From Inia geoffrensis (taxonomy: Eukaryota; Chordata; Mammalia; Artiodactyla; Iniidae), in contig CM070899.1 of the NCBI GenBank assembly GCA_036417435.1, positions 157,175,494 through 157,239,493 on the forward strand: a stretch of DNA of 64,000 nucleotides, given 5' to 3'. Below the pieces are notes generated by a model. It did no database searches, was not told the DNA's origin, and saw only the letters and a list, made by a program, of their open reading frames with translations. The position numbers and the translations under genes are program-made. Position 1 is the first letter of the stretch; each line of letters begins with the position of its first letter. Positions 1 through 10,500 of the stretch are shown one piece after another.

Positions 1-1943
1 GCAGGTCAGAGGACCGGTCTAGCATAGAGATGAACACTGTTCAAGTGCCTGGGAATGTGGTCCTTTCCATCCCTGCAAGAAGAGGCTCAGAAACACTTTG
101 CATTTGTGTTGGGTGGAGAGCAGTACACGTTTATCCAAAGGGGCCTGGGCTGTCTGGTCGTTTTATGAACGGACTATTCATGTACACTGAGTTCTTCTTA
201 CAAACGGCTTGTCCTCCAAGCTCATCACAAATAGAGTCCGTTGTTTTTGGCTAATCTAAAAAACGGATAAAAATCACTCATGCCGGGGGTGGGTGGGAGT
301 TGGCAGAGGGGGGAGGCGTGCTGGGACTGCAGGAAGGGCGAAGGGGTCCAGGCAGTCTGCTCACTAGAGGCAGTGACGGGAAAGCAGCCCCAGGTCGGGA
401 GAGAGGAAGGAGTGCTGGAGACGGTCCCCGTGTGAGGGCCTGAACACACAGCACCAGTGGCAGGCGGGGGCGAGGCCTGTCTGGCAGGGGAGCAGGGGCC
501 TGGGTGCAGATGGGAACACTTTGCAGATCCAACAGGCAGACCCCAGGGGGTCTGGGGACAGATTTTGATGCGGAAGCATTGAATGTGATAGCTGGGCAGA
601 GCCCCATGCCCTTACAGCCGGTAGAAATGGGGCCCTGTCTCTGTGGGCCCCAGAGCCTGATCTCGGAGCACAGGCCCCACGTGGTGGGTCCCACAGCCTG
701 ATCTCGGAGCACAGGCCCCACGCGGAGGGTCCCTATAGGACTCAGCTTGTACAGTGGCACCCAGGACCCATGCCAGTCACCCCGTGAGAGCACAGCCTGG
801 AGCTCATTGCTGACGCTGAGACGTCCCTGAGCTCCCAGGGCCTGTGCTCTGTTGGGCCCCTCTGTCATCAGCCCGGCTTCGTCCCTGCTGCCTATAAATG
901 CGCAGATGGGAACTGCAGCCCCTCTCTTCCATAAGCCCTCACGTGACAAGCCCCAAACAGCGTGGATGTGATGGATGGGCTGGGCCCACACAGCCTCAAG
1001 ACACTCACGCTGAGCATTCCTGCCCCGCCCCGCCCAGGTCTCCCAGCCTCCTTGCCCCACCTGTTTGTGGCCTGGGCCTTTGGGAGTGGGGGACCAGCCT
1101 CCCCTTCCCCGCCCTTCCCCACCACTCTGCAGGTGGCTCAGAGCAGCTAGGAGCCTGGCAGCATGGGGCTGATCCAGCCATGGCATCTTCCGGTGGGGAA
1201 TTCCAGAGCCAGACATTAGGATAATGAAACTGTTTCTACCTGGTTCCTTTGGGAACGAAGCCGGAGGTGCGATGAGCATGGGGTGCGGTGAAGTGGCCGG
1301 CCCTGCGGGGAGCCCACCCACCTGCCTCAGCCTCCAGGCCTCAGGGCTCTGAGAAGCAGGGGTGATGAGGCTGACTGAGGAGGAGTTCCTCCACCACTCC
1401 TCCACCTGCTCTGGGACCCTGTCCCCGAATGGGCCCCTCACTGACAGGACGTGCCCGGGGAGAAGGGATCGCAGTACATTCACATCACCTGCGGCTGTGG
1501 CAGCCCTGGGGGCGACCTGACTGTTGGTCCCCTGCACCCCACCTGCAGACGCCCTTGGGATCCCCTCTCGCGTGTGCCCCCACTCCCTGCCAGGCCTCTG
1601 GCTGCCACCCCACCTCATAAGGTGCAGTGAGAATAGGATGAGAAACCCATCCAGCCCTCTTAACCCCCACCTGTGAGGGCACTGGGAAGGCCTGGCCTCC
1701 TGTCTAGTGGGGTCCTTGGGGCCTTGTGGCCGCCAGGGGCCAAGAGAGACCAAGGAGGCAGCAGCTGATGGAGGGGCAGTTGTACAACGCTCGGCAGCCC
1801 TGCAAGGGGAGGGATCCAGGCCGCAGCACCCCTGGACCAGACCCTGCACCCAGGATGCCTTTCTGTTGTTTGTATTAGAGGGAGATCTTTTGAAATTTGG
1901 AGTAAACATTAAAAGAATGAATAGATGCATGTTTCCTTAATGT
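1..1943. other. GC-rich unique sequence, no gene recognised
   Basis: This stretch holds no repeat I recognise apart from a short 41-bp tandem duplication. The minus strand is open for 550 codons at 278-1930, but the translation shows no domain, signal peptide or membrane pattern that I know. It is rich in Pro, Gly, Arg and Ser, as expected from translating GC-rich non-coding DNA. I therefore do not call a gene and discuss the open frame as a finding. Confidence 0.6.
654..735. repeat. 41-bp tandem duplication, two copies
   Basis: Copy 1 (654-694) and copy 2 (695-735) both begin 'agcctgatctcggagcacag' and differ only near their ends. The period is not a multiple of three, which argues against selection on a protein here, although the overlapping minus-strand frame happens to stay open. 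Confidence 0.85.
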
Positions 1944-1954
1944 CAGCTTTTACT

Positions 1955-2104
1955 CTTTTTGTTTTGCAAATTTATTAATTTAATTTAATTTTGTTTTGGC
2001 CGCTCTGCACAGCTTGCAGGATCTCAGTTCCCCAACCAGGGATTGAACCTGGGCCATGGCAGTGAAAGTGCTGAATCCTAACAACTAGACCACCAGGGAA
2101 CTCC
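1955..2104 (-). mobile_element. CHR-like tRNA-derived SINE (short, older copy)
   Basis: On the minus strand the element starts with a 'ttccctggtggtctag' head, contains a tRNA B-box-like 'ggttcaatccctggttgggg' segment, and ends in an AT-rich tail. It is flanked by near-identical copies of 'cagc(t/g)tttact' at 1944-1954 and 2105-2115, which I read as the target-site duplication. Divergence from the other copies in the window suggests an older, more widely shared cetartiodactyl subfamily. Confidence 0.85.
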
Positions 2105-2115
2105 CAGCGTTTACT

Positions 2116-5100
2116 ATTTCACACATTGGCGTCAAGTTCATTTTATCCAAAAGATTCAGGGGTTCTGCCCAGCATTTTCTCTGTAGTGTCCTGGACGCTT
2201 AAGGCTCAGAGTGGCCACATCCTGGAAGGACGTCCCAGATCACCGGGCCAACGAGCCCACGTGGCCTGAGCAGCCCTGCGAAGAACAGCCCGAGGGATGA
2301 GGGAGAGCCCCGGGCGGGAGGGACGCCTCACACACCCCAGACTTGCAGGGGAGGCTCCCTGTCCCGGGTGGCCCTGGAGACAGAATTAGGGTCTCTGGGG
2401 GGAGTAGCAGGGCCTTTGCCTCTGCACGAAGGGCAGGGCTGAGGCCCACAGATGCGCAAGGGGCACAGGACCGGCAGCAGAGAAACGTGACCCTCATGGG
2501 TCCCCAGTCCAGCAGTCAGGGCAGCAGGGGAGGGTCCTCTCCTCCCTCCGAGAGCACATGATTCGGGACTGTGGGGTCACCTCGCCCACTGCCCTTCTAA
2601 GGTATCCAGATTCCATCAGGCCTGGGAGGCAGTTCCCGCTCTGGGAGCTGAGGATGGGGTCTGGGTCTGGGTCCAAATCCCTGTTCCTTGGCTGACTGGC
2701 CTCAGGAGCTGGACGGACGCTGGGGTAACTTCTGCAAACTGAAGCTTCCTGGTTTAGAAAATGGGATCAGGATCCGCACGTACACCCCAGGGATTCGTGA
2801 GGAGGAAGCAGGATAACAAAACCATGGCTCTCAGCCACTGCCCAGAGGAGGGCTCTGTCTGAGTAGAGCTGCCAGGCCCAGGAGCCCAGCCGGAGGCCTG
2901 GCCAGAGAGGGGCGGCCTGGGCAGGCTTCGCAGTGCAGCACAGCACAGCGCTTGGGCTCTGAGGGACAGTCTGACGGGGTTGCAGCTTGCGGGCAGGGTG
3001 CAGGGCAGGGCCTGCATGGCATCCCAGAGCAGAGCGAGCTCCAGGGCGGCCGCAGAGGCTCCTCCAGACTGGTCCTGAACCCCAAAGGGTGTCCTTCCCT
3101 AGGCGGGGAGCTGCATGAGGCCCCTCTGCGTGCACACAGGTTCCTAGACAGAGCCGAAGCTCTGGCCGCCACATGTGGCTCTGAGCTCCCCCACCAGTGA
3201 GGGCAGGGCCTGGGGCCGTGGGGCGTGTCTGGAAGCTGCCAGAGTGAGCTGGTGTCCTGGGCTCAGGAGGGAAGGGGCCCTGGGGCAGGATGCACGGGAC
3301 TCCTGACCCCCGGCCACACCCAGGCGGGCGGCTCCACCACACAGATCCTGCCTGGACTTCTACCAAAAGCCACACCCTCCCAAGCACTGCGGTTTAATTT
3401 TTTCTTTCGATTGCCAGGAACAGCCCAGCCCTCTGCGGAGGTCTCCTGAGACTGCCCTTTACAGCGGCAAGTGCAAAGTCCTCGGCCTGGCAGCCAGGCC
3501 TCTTACTGGAACCTGGGCCTGCCCAGCTCTGCCAAACTGAATGGGCTGCAGCTCCTGGAAGGCAGAGCACCCCTCCCCCGACCCCGCCCGGCCTCCTAGT
3601 TGGCCTGTCTCCGCCCTGGGAGGACCCCTGCTCCCACCCTCTTCAGAGGACGGGGATCACAGGCACAGCTCAAGCCTCTCGAGCCGTGCGCAACGCTATG
3701 GAGCCCGCAGGGCCTGTAGGCCTGTAGGCCGTTTCATCCTCCAAACTGGCCTTGGCATTGTTAGTAGCTCCATTTTGCAGTTGGGGTTTCTGAAGCTGAA
3801 ACAGAAAGCTAGGAAGGCCGGAGCTGGGATTGGCACCTGCGCCACCGGGGCCATGCTGGCAGGTGAGGCAGGTGAGCAGCCCACCAGTCCCTTGTTCTCA
3901 GGCCAGCCCGGCCACATCTGGGCCTCCTGACTGAGCTTTGTGACCTGGAGATCGGCTCGCCTGTGTTTGCAGCTCCCTGCCGGGCCCTGGGCGGGGGCGG
4001 GGGCGGTGGGGGCGCTCAGGGCCTGGGGAGCTGACATGGACACGCCCTCCTCCCCATACTGACCAGCAACGACTGAGGGAGCCGGGTGGGCGGGGCTAGG
4101 TGTTCCAGAGAGGGTGCCTTCACCCTCCTGCCCCCCACGGCAGATGCCAGGGCCAGGCATGTCGTAATGCTTTAATATCCTTGAATCAGACCATCACCAG
4201 GAGGAGCCAGTCCAGGCCTCAGCCTGGTGCCATCATAGAGGGCAAAGCATCTGGTCCATTCTAGAACCTTCTTGCCTGCCTCTTTCCCATGACCCCAAGG
4301 CCTGCGTCAGTTCCAGCGCTGCCCAGGGGGACACCTCAGACAGCCATCTGCTGCGTGCACAGCTTTTGCCCCTGTGCTGAACCGTCAGCCTGAGACGTGC
4401 CTCGACCTCAGCCAGGTCACAAGTTCATTTTCTCAGCAGCCTGCTCTCCCAAGAAGTAAGGACCTTTGAGTTCTTAAATATGCTCTATTTCTGAAGATCA
4501 ACTGCCAAGACTTAAATGGTTTTAGTGTCTTCTGGGAGAGCTAAACCAGCTTCCAGCCTGCACCAAGTTCACATCCCAACAGAAGACCCCTGCCCCGTGA
4601 GGAGTCCACTAACAACCACCCTGGAGCTTTCCAGCACCGCTGGGTGGGAGCTCAGACTTCATCTTGTGGTTTCAAGAGTGCCCGGCCCTGTTCTGACCGT
4701 GCACGGGAATACAAGGGCACAGGTTATCTACAGACAGGAGGAGAGAATGTCAACGTGAAATCAAGGGCCACTGAGTTAAACTGACAGACGTTGTGCCAGG
4801 TGGTCTGTTGTCTCTGTTCCTGCCCTTGGTGCCCCCCTCAGTGTTTCAAGGGAACTATATCTCCCAGACGCCCTTGCAGCCATTTTGGGTTAGGAGCTGC
4901 CAATGGGAGGCCCTGGAAGGCAGTGACAAAGTGGGAGGCAGAGAGGAGCCAGCTTGCTGCTGGCTGCAGCTCCGATGGTGGCAGTGGGTGATGCTTCCTT
5001 GCAGTGACATTGACAGTGGCCCCAGGAGCTTGAGCCACAGAGATGATGGGGGCTGGGGGCCGAGGTGGCACCTCCAGAAGCTCAAATCCAGGTGCTGGGC

Positions 5101-5678
5101 AGGAGCAGCTTCTGGATTTCTGGGTGACACGCACTCGTCACCTATTTGCTCCTCTGGCCTTTCCAACACCTTCGTCACCAATTCCCACCACTAAATCCCT
5201 TCTGCTGAAAATAACTGGAGTGGTTTCTGTTTTCCCGGCTGGAAATTCACTGGCGGTGGAGCTGTCTTCTGGTTAAGTGCTTCCAGGTCTGGACATGAAG
5301 CCAGCTCTTTTCTGGCTCTCCCAGGCGTCTCCACACCTCAAGCCTGTCCTCTTTCCTGTCGCCCCTGCCTGGGCCCTGAGCCGTCTCCTCTCCCCACCCC
5401 CGCACGTGGCCCCGGGTCAGGGGAGGAACATGCTGTGCTTGGGGACAGTCTGGGACTGTCTTCCTGAGTCATTCCGAGGCTGAGGCTCCAGTATTTATTC
5501 TTGTCCAGCTTCCTGGGAATTCTAGAGTTCTCCCGACTGTGGCATCATTATTCCAGTCCTCTTCCGAGGATCTCCAAGCCCTAGTTTCTAGGGAATCCCA
5601 CATCCATCCCCTGCTCAGGCTCCTCTTCCCCAGCTCTCCCTTCCCCCTCCTCCCTTACAGCTGACTTCTGATTAAAAT
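2116..5678. other. Unique sequence with traces of ancient repeats, no gene recognised
   Basis: No exon or recognisable protein is visible. About 3730-3840 resembles the core of a minus-strand MIR. About 4780-5260 resembles an old LTR-type repeat, with a run like 'actatatctcccagacgccc' followed by 'ctggagtggtttctgtttt'. Both assignments are weak. A G-rich tract lies near 3985-4012. Confidence 0.5.
3985..4012 (+). other. G-rich tract with quadruplex potential
   Basis: Consecutive runs of four or more G separated by one or two bases ('gggcgggggcgggggcggtg') fit the G-quadruplex pattern on the plus strand. There is no CpG island or gene start beside it, so a role is not indicated. Confidence 0.55.
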
Positions 5679-5688
5679 ACCAAGATTG

Positions 5689-5906
5689 GGGGCTTCCCTG
5701 GTGGCGCAGTGGTTGGGAGTCCGCCTGCCGATGCAGAGGACACGGGCTGGTGCCCCAGTCCAGGAAGATCCCACATGCCGCGGAGCGGCTGGGCCCGTGA
5801 GCCATGGCCGCTGAGCCTGCACGTCCGGAGCCTGTGCTCAGCAACGGGAGAGGCCACAACGGTGAGAGGCCCGTGTACCGAAAAAACAAAACAAAACAAA
5901 ACAAAA
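5689..5906 (+). mobile_element. CHR-family SINE (cetacean type), plus orientation
   Basis: The copy has a tRNA-like head from 'gggcttccctggtggcgcag', an A/B-box-bearing region, a GC-rich body ('ccatggccgctgagcctgca') and an A-rich tail of AAAAC units. The target-site duplication 'accaagattg' occurs at 5679-5688 and 5907-5916. SINEs of this type are transcribed by RNA polymerase III and mobilised by L1 machinery. The body contains an ATG-led open frame shared with other copies, which is a by-product and not a gene. Confidence 0.95.
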
Positions 5907-5916
5907 ACCAAGATTG

Positions 5917-6664
5917 CAGTGTGGCCCTGGGAGTGGCCCCTTGGTCTCATGGAGGACAGAGTTCTCTGGAAGGTGGCGTGGAGATGAGTCACCTTTTTCA
6001 CGTTCCCAGAGGACACCACCTGACAGACCGCAATGTCTCTGCTGCACAGAGTCCACCTCCCCAAACAATTCTCTATTATTCTCGGGATCCCGTGAGCCGC
6101 AATAGTCACCTAGCCTTGACTGGGATCACCATTTTTGACAGTGTTCAGTTGGCAGTGGGGCTGAGCTGGCAGGGCCGAGAAGGCTTGCGCACCGCTCAGC
6201 TCTTGGTGGTCTCCACGTGGACTGTCTGCGTGGGTATGCCTTCCTCACAGCATGGCAGCCTCGGGGCGGCCCAGCTTCTCAGGTGGTGTGCAAAGGTGTG
6301 TGTGTGCCCCGGCAAGGGCAGGGGAGGGTGCTGAGGGAGAGGGCAGGATTGCAGGTGAAGCGTAAAGGTGTCATTTCCCCAGCTTATGATCCAGCATTGG
6401 GGCCCACACTGCAGTCTTGGGGGCCCAACTAATACACATGCCTGGGACAGCGCTCTCTGAGCTTCCCCACGGGCTCCTGTGCATCATTACATGTCTGGCA
6501 GGAGCAGTGGGACCCAGAATGCGACCAGCAAGCGAGACAGTGCCCTGGAGGGGAGGAGGCCACAGGGACAACAGCAGCAGGAGGTGACAAAGACTTTCTC
6601 CTCGACCAAAGCCCAGCCAGCCGCTCTGACTGAACTTTAACTGTGGCCCATAAAAACTGCAGAC
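5917..6664. other. Unique sequence, nothing recognised
   Basis: About 750 bases between two SINEs. Open frames here run into the neighbouring SINE or end quickly. No splice-site-bounded exon or known motif stands out. Confidence 0.55.
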
Positions 6665-6676
6665 TCTCAGCACAGG

Positions 6677-6892
6677 CTTTTTTTTTTTTTTTTTTTTTTT
6701 GTGGTACACGGGCCTCTCACTGTTGTGGCCTCTCCCGTTGCTGAGCACAGGCTCCGGACGCGCAGGCTCAGCGGCCATGGCTCATGGGCCCAGCCGCTCC
6801 GCGGCATGTGGGATCTTCCCGGACCGGGGCACGAACCCGTGTCCCCTGCATCGGCAGGTGGACTCTCAACCACCGCGCCACCACAGAAGCCT
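6677..6892 (-). mobile_element. CHR-family SINE (cetacean type), minus orientation
   Basis: The copy begins with a long T run (the A tail reversed), carries the same GC-rich body as the 5.7-kb copy in reverse, and ends at the tRNA-like head. The 11-bp duplication 'tctcagcacag' flanks it at 6665-6675 and 6893-6903. Confidence 0.95.
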
Positions 6893-7061
6893 TCTCAGCA
6901 CAGTTTTGTCCACTCTCCCCACCGTCACACACACTAAGAGACTTGGCCAAACCTCAGCTAGGTCCTGACAGCTCAAGGCTGCAAGCCTAGGATGAGACCT
7001 CAAGTTCCTGCCTGAGAAAGCTCAGTGACCCCAGCAGAATCAGTCTGTCCCGGTCAAACCC

Positions 7062-7531
7062 TGGTGATAGACAGAGAAGCCCCTACCCGCTGTGAGAGCA
7101 GTCACTTCACAATGACTGCCTCTGCCCTTTGGGATGTCCACCTCCCACCACCCAGGACTTTCCCCTCCAGGATGTGGGAGCTGTCTCTCGAGAATGCAAA
7201 CGTTCAGGAAGTCACCTCACCCTGCCAGCCCTCTGTCTGGAAGGGTAAACGTCCCATTCGGTGGGTGAGCGCCTTGCTCTAACTTGCACCGCTGCCTCTA
7301 GTCCTAAAGACACAAGAAATTCCTTTCTCGCCCGGAGAAGCACCAACTAATAAACCCAACGGCCCGGGCCCTTGCCCCAGCAAACTCCAGCCTTTAAAAC
7401 ATCTGCCCTTCGCTTCTCCGGAGTTGAGTTCCCTTTACACTGGGCCCTCTTGCCTTCTGCAATAGTTATTCCTGAATAAAGTCTATCCCCTGCCTTGGCT
7501 TTGGCTGGGTCCGGCTTTGCTTACCTTTGCC
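7062..7531 (+). mobile_element. Probable solo LTR of an endogenous retrovirus
   Basis: The segment ends in a typical LTR promoter and polyadenylation arrangement: a TATA-like 'ctttaaaaca' near 7391, a pyrimidine-rich leader, and 'aataaa' at 7475-7480 followed by a T/G-rich stretch. Upstream is the unit 'ttctcgcccggagaagcacc', which I associate with mammalian ERV LTRs. No internal retroviral sequence adjoins it. The 5' edge is estimated, and I could not find the flanking duplication. Confidence 0.5.
7475..7480 (+). promoter_or_regulatory. Polyadenylation signal AATAAA inside the probable LTR
   Basis: The canonical hexamer sits about 80 bases downstream of the TATA-like motif, the spacing expected in the R region of an LTR. 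It could end plus-strand transcripts that pass through. Confidence 0.45.
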
Positions 7532-7544
7532 GGGGGTGGGGGGG

Positions 7545-10500
7545 AGTGAGGGGTGCTGGGGTCTCGCTCTCACTGTTTCCTGCATGCATCCTGCGGGTGT
7601 CCCCTGCTCCCATCTTTAAGTGGTCTCCGCTAGGATTGGTGACACATAAAATAATGCTGCTTTGTCACGGGTGACGGTCACAGAACTGAAGGTGACGCGA
7701 TGGGCATGCTGGTGGGATGGGCGCTTTCCCGGCACAGGCCAGGGAAGCGCAGCGAGGCCCAGTGCGCAGTGCCCTCGTGCTCTTACAAAATGCTCCTGGA
7801 ATTAAAATGCAATTTTTCCTTTTCCTTTTTTTTGCAGAGAGAAAACTTTTTCAGGACCGGACTCCACCCCTCCAGGCCTGAGTCTGTCAAGAAGCAGGTG
7901 TTTGATAAGAGTCTCCTGAACTGGCATGGTTTTCCCGGGTCTGTAGCTTGGGGCGTGAGTTTAGATCAGGGCCACCTTTACGCACGCACGGCAGCCGGAC
8001 TCGGGGCCAAGCTGCTGGAGACCTGGGTGGGCAAGCCCCCTCTCCTCACCGCCCCTGACCCCCAGGCTTCAGACTGAAGGTGCCCAGTGGAGAGGGGACC
8101 TGGGGCAGAGGGCAGGGGTTCAATCCGATCAAACTCGGCCGGGAACCTGGGGGGCCACCACTCTTGGGGACTGTAAGCTTAAATGACTGTGGACATGAGA
8201 TGTTAATATGGAAACATAGATGCCAGCCCCACCAGAGTGAACCTCTGTGGTGGCAGGAGCATAGACAGCTCGGGGGAGGGAAGGTCCCCGGGTGTGTGTG
8301 TGTGCGTGCGTGTGCCCCTGTGCATGTGTGTGCATTTCCACGTATGTTCATGTTGGGGTGTGCGCGGTGCAGCTTCTGCATGGCGGGTGGCCACCAGGTC
8401 CCAGGGGTCTGGGCAGGGCTGAGAAAGGAGCGGTACCTGCCGGCATTGGCCTCGGGAATGGGGACAGCTGTTCTGGCATCACTGAGAGGTCAGAAGATGA
8501 CATGAGGGGCCCTGGGGTCTTCTGGTGCCTGGCTCCTCCCTGGGAGGCTGGGGTCGATTGACCTCCTGGTCCTGACAGAGGCTGAGCCCTCAACACGCCT
8601 GCAGCACCCACCCACCCCCACCCCCCCAGTGGCCCCGATTCCTGAAACGTTGTCTCCTGCAGAGAACAGGGTGGATCCAAGCCTGGGGTGGAGGGTGGTA
8701 GTGGGCAGGGGAATGGACCAGAAGGCCTCCTTCTGGAAGGAGCGGAGCCAGTGCTGGGCCTGTGATCGGCAGCCCCGCCTGGCGACCCCAACAACCTATA
8801 GATCCCCAGGATAAAAGACGGGAGGCCCGACCACCGATGACGAACACAAAACAGGGGCCTCTGCGGACATGCCAGCAGCTCCTTCCCAGACCTTCCGTCT
8901 TCTGGGGCACCCTCTGCAGCCGCCTCTGCCCACCTCCCCACCAGCAGGGTCTGTCCTGTCTCCTGGGGGCCCAGTTCTGCTCTCAAGAGCAGCGGCCTCG
9001 CGTCCCCAGTGCACCCAGGTGCCCCGTGGTGAAACGTCAGCAGCACCCCTGGGGCTCCTCTGCCGCCCACCCCTCTCCGGCCTCAGCACGGGTGTTGGCT
9101 TAGCCAGAGAACAGAGCCCACGTCCCGTGGTCCACACTCTTCCCCATCAGACGGGGGTCTTTGGGGACTTGAAAAGCAGTACCACCCTGGCAAACCTTCT
9201 CTCCTCGCCTTTAACGTAAACAAAACTGCCATGCACGCAGCGATATGAAGGCTGAAGCCTCGGGCCCGACTGCAGCTGTTTTTCTCTTCTTGTGGTTTCT
9301 CCTTGGGGTTAAGCAATGTTTCATTTCTCGGCATAACGACCAACCCAGGCCTCTCTCCGCAGTATCAACACATCTGATGGGTGGGGGGACTGGGGGGCTG
9401 GGAGGGGGCTCCGTGCCAGCCCTTGGGTCCCTGGGCTCCTTCCTAGCCTGTTCACAGCGAAGGAATAAGAGACCCCAGTGTCCTCCTAAGGCACTGGGCA
9501 GAGGGGGGAGGCTGCTGAGCAGGGTTCTAGAAAGATTAAAACATGGTGAACGCCAATCACAGCGGCCACCACTCTTGGGAGAGACATTTATCACCTACTG
9601 CATGGCACCAGCGTCTCCATGAGAGAAGGCACTCTGGCTCTGGGCTGGCACCCCCTTTCCTCGGCCAGGCCGGGCTGGCCGGGGCCCCCATTCCGGTTTC
9701 CTGGAAATCAGCCCTGCCCTGTTTCCTCTTCTCATCCCTTACCTCACCCCCGGCCCGGGGGCCCCCAGGGAGGCAGGCCCTCCAAGTGCCAGGTGCTTAC
9801 CACCTGTGGACTCATTTCTGAGACTGGGGAGGTCAACACAGGTCGGCTGGAAGTTGTAGAGAGGGCCCAGCACCCAGGGCTGTTGAGTGCACCATTCGAG
9901 GGCTTCCCTGCACACCTGCATCCATGCCGGCCCTCAGGGGCTCCCACACCAGGAGAGGGTGCCCTCTTTGCCTGGGAGGCAGCTCCTGACCTCGGCCCAG
10001 GCCTTCCTGCCGGCTCCCTGGGGCTGCCCTGCCCACCCCGCAGGTCCCCAGGGTTCTCTAGGTCTTCCAGCTCCGCGACCAGACCTCTCCCTGCCTGGCT
10101 GTGGCCCCGGGGCCACACTGCGATGGACCCCAGCATCCTGGCCCACAGCCAGGTGTTGTTCAGGGTGGCTGTGCTCTGAGTGATTCCACTTTCCTAGCTC
10201 CCCCTACAGTGGGCAGCCCTGGGACCCTAACCACAGTCTCTGGGGAGTCCCTGGCCTCCTGATAGAAACGGAGCCGCGCAGCTGGACAGCCGCATCCCCT
10301 CCTTGACTCCTCGATTGTGGGCCCGATCTGGAGCCCTCGCTGGTGCGAGAGGCAGACCTGGAGTATGCTCTGAAACAGGGAGCCTAGACCACGGCCACAG
10401 CCGCCTGCCGGGGCCTCCTGCTACGAGGAAAACAGCTTCCCTAAGCCTCTGCCAGGTTGTCTGCCTCTCGCAGGGGATGCATTCCTGACTGCTCAGAGCA

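Noticed and set aside
5693..5770. tRNA-like heads of CHR SINEs as tRNA genes
   Set aside because: They sit at the 5' ends of SINEs with A tails and target duplications and lack an intact cloverleaf.
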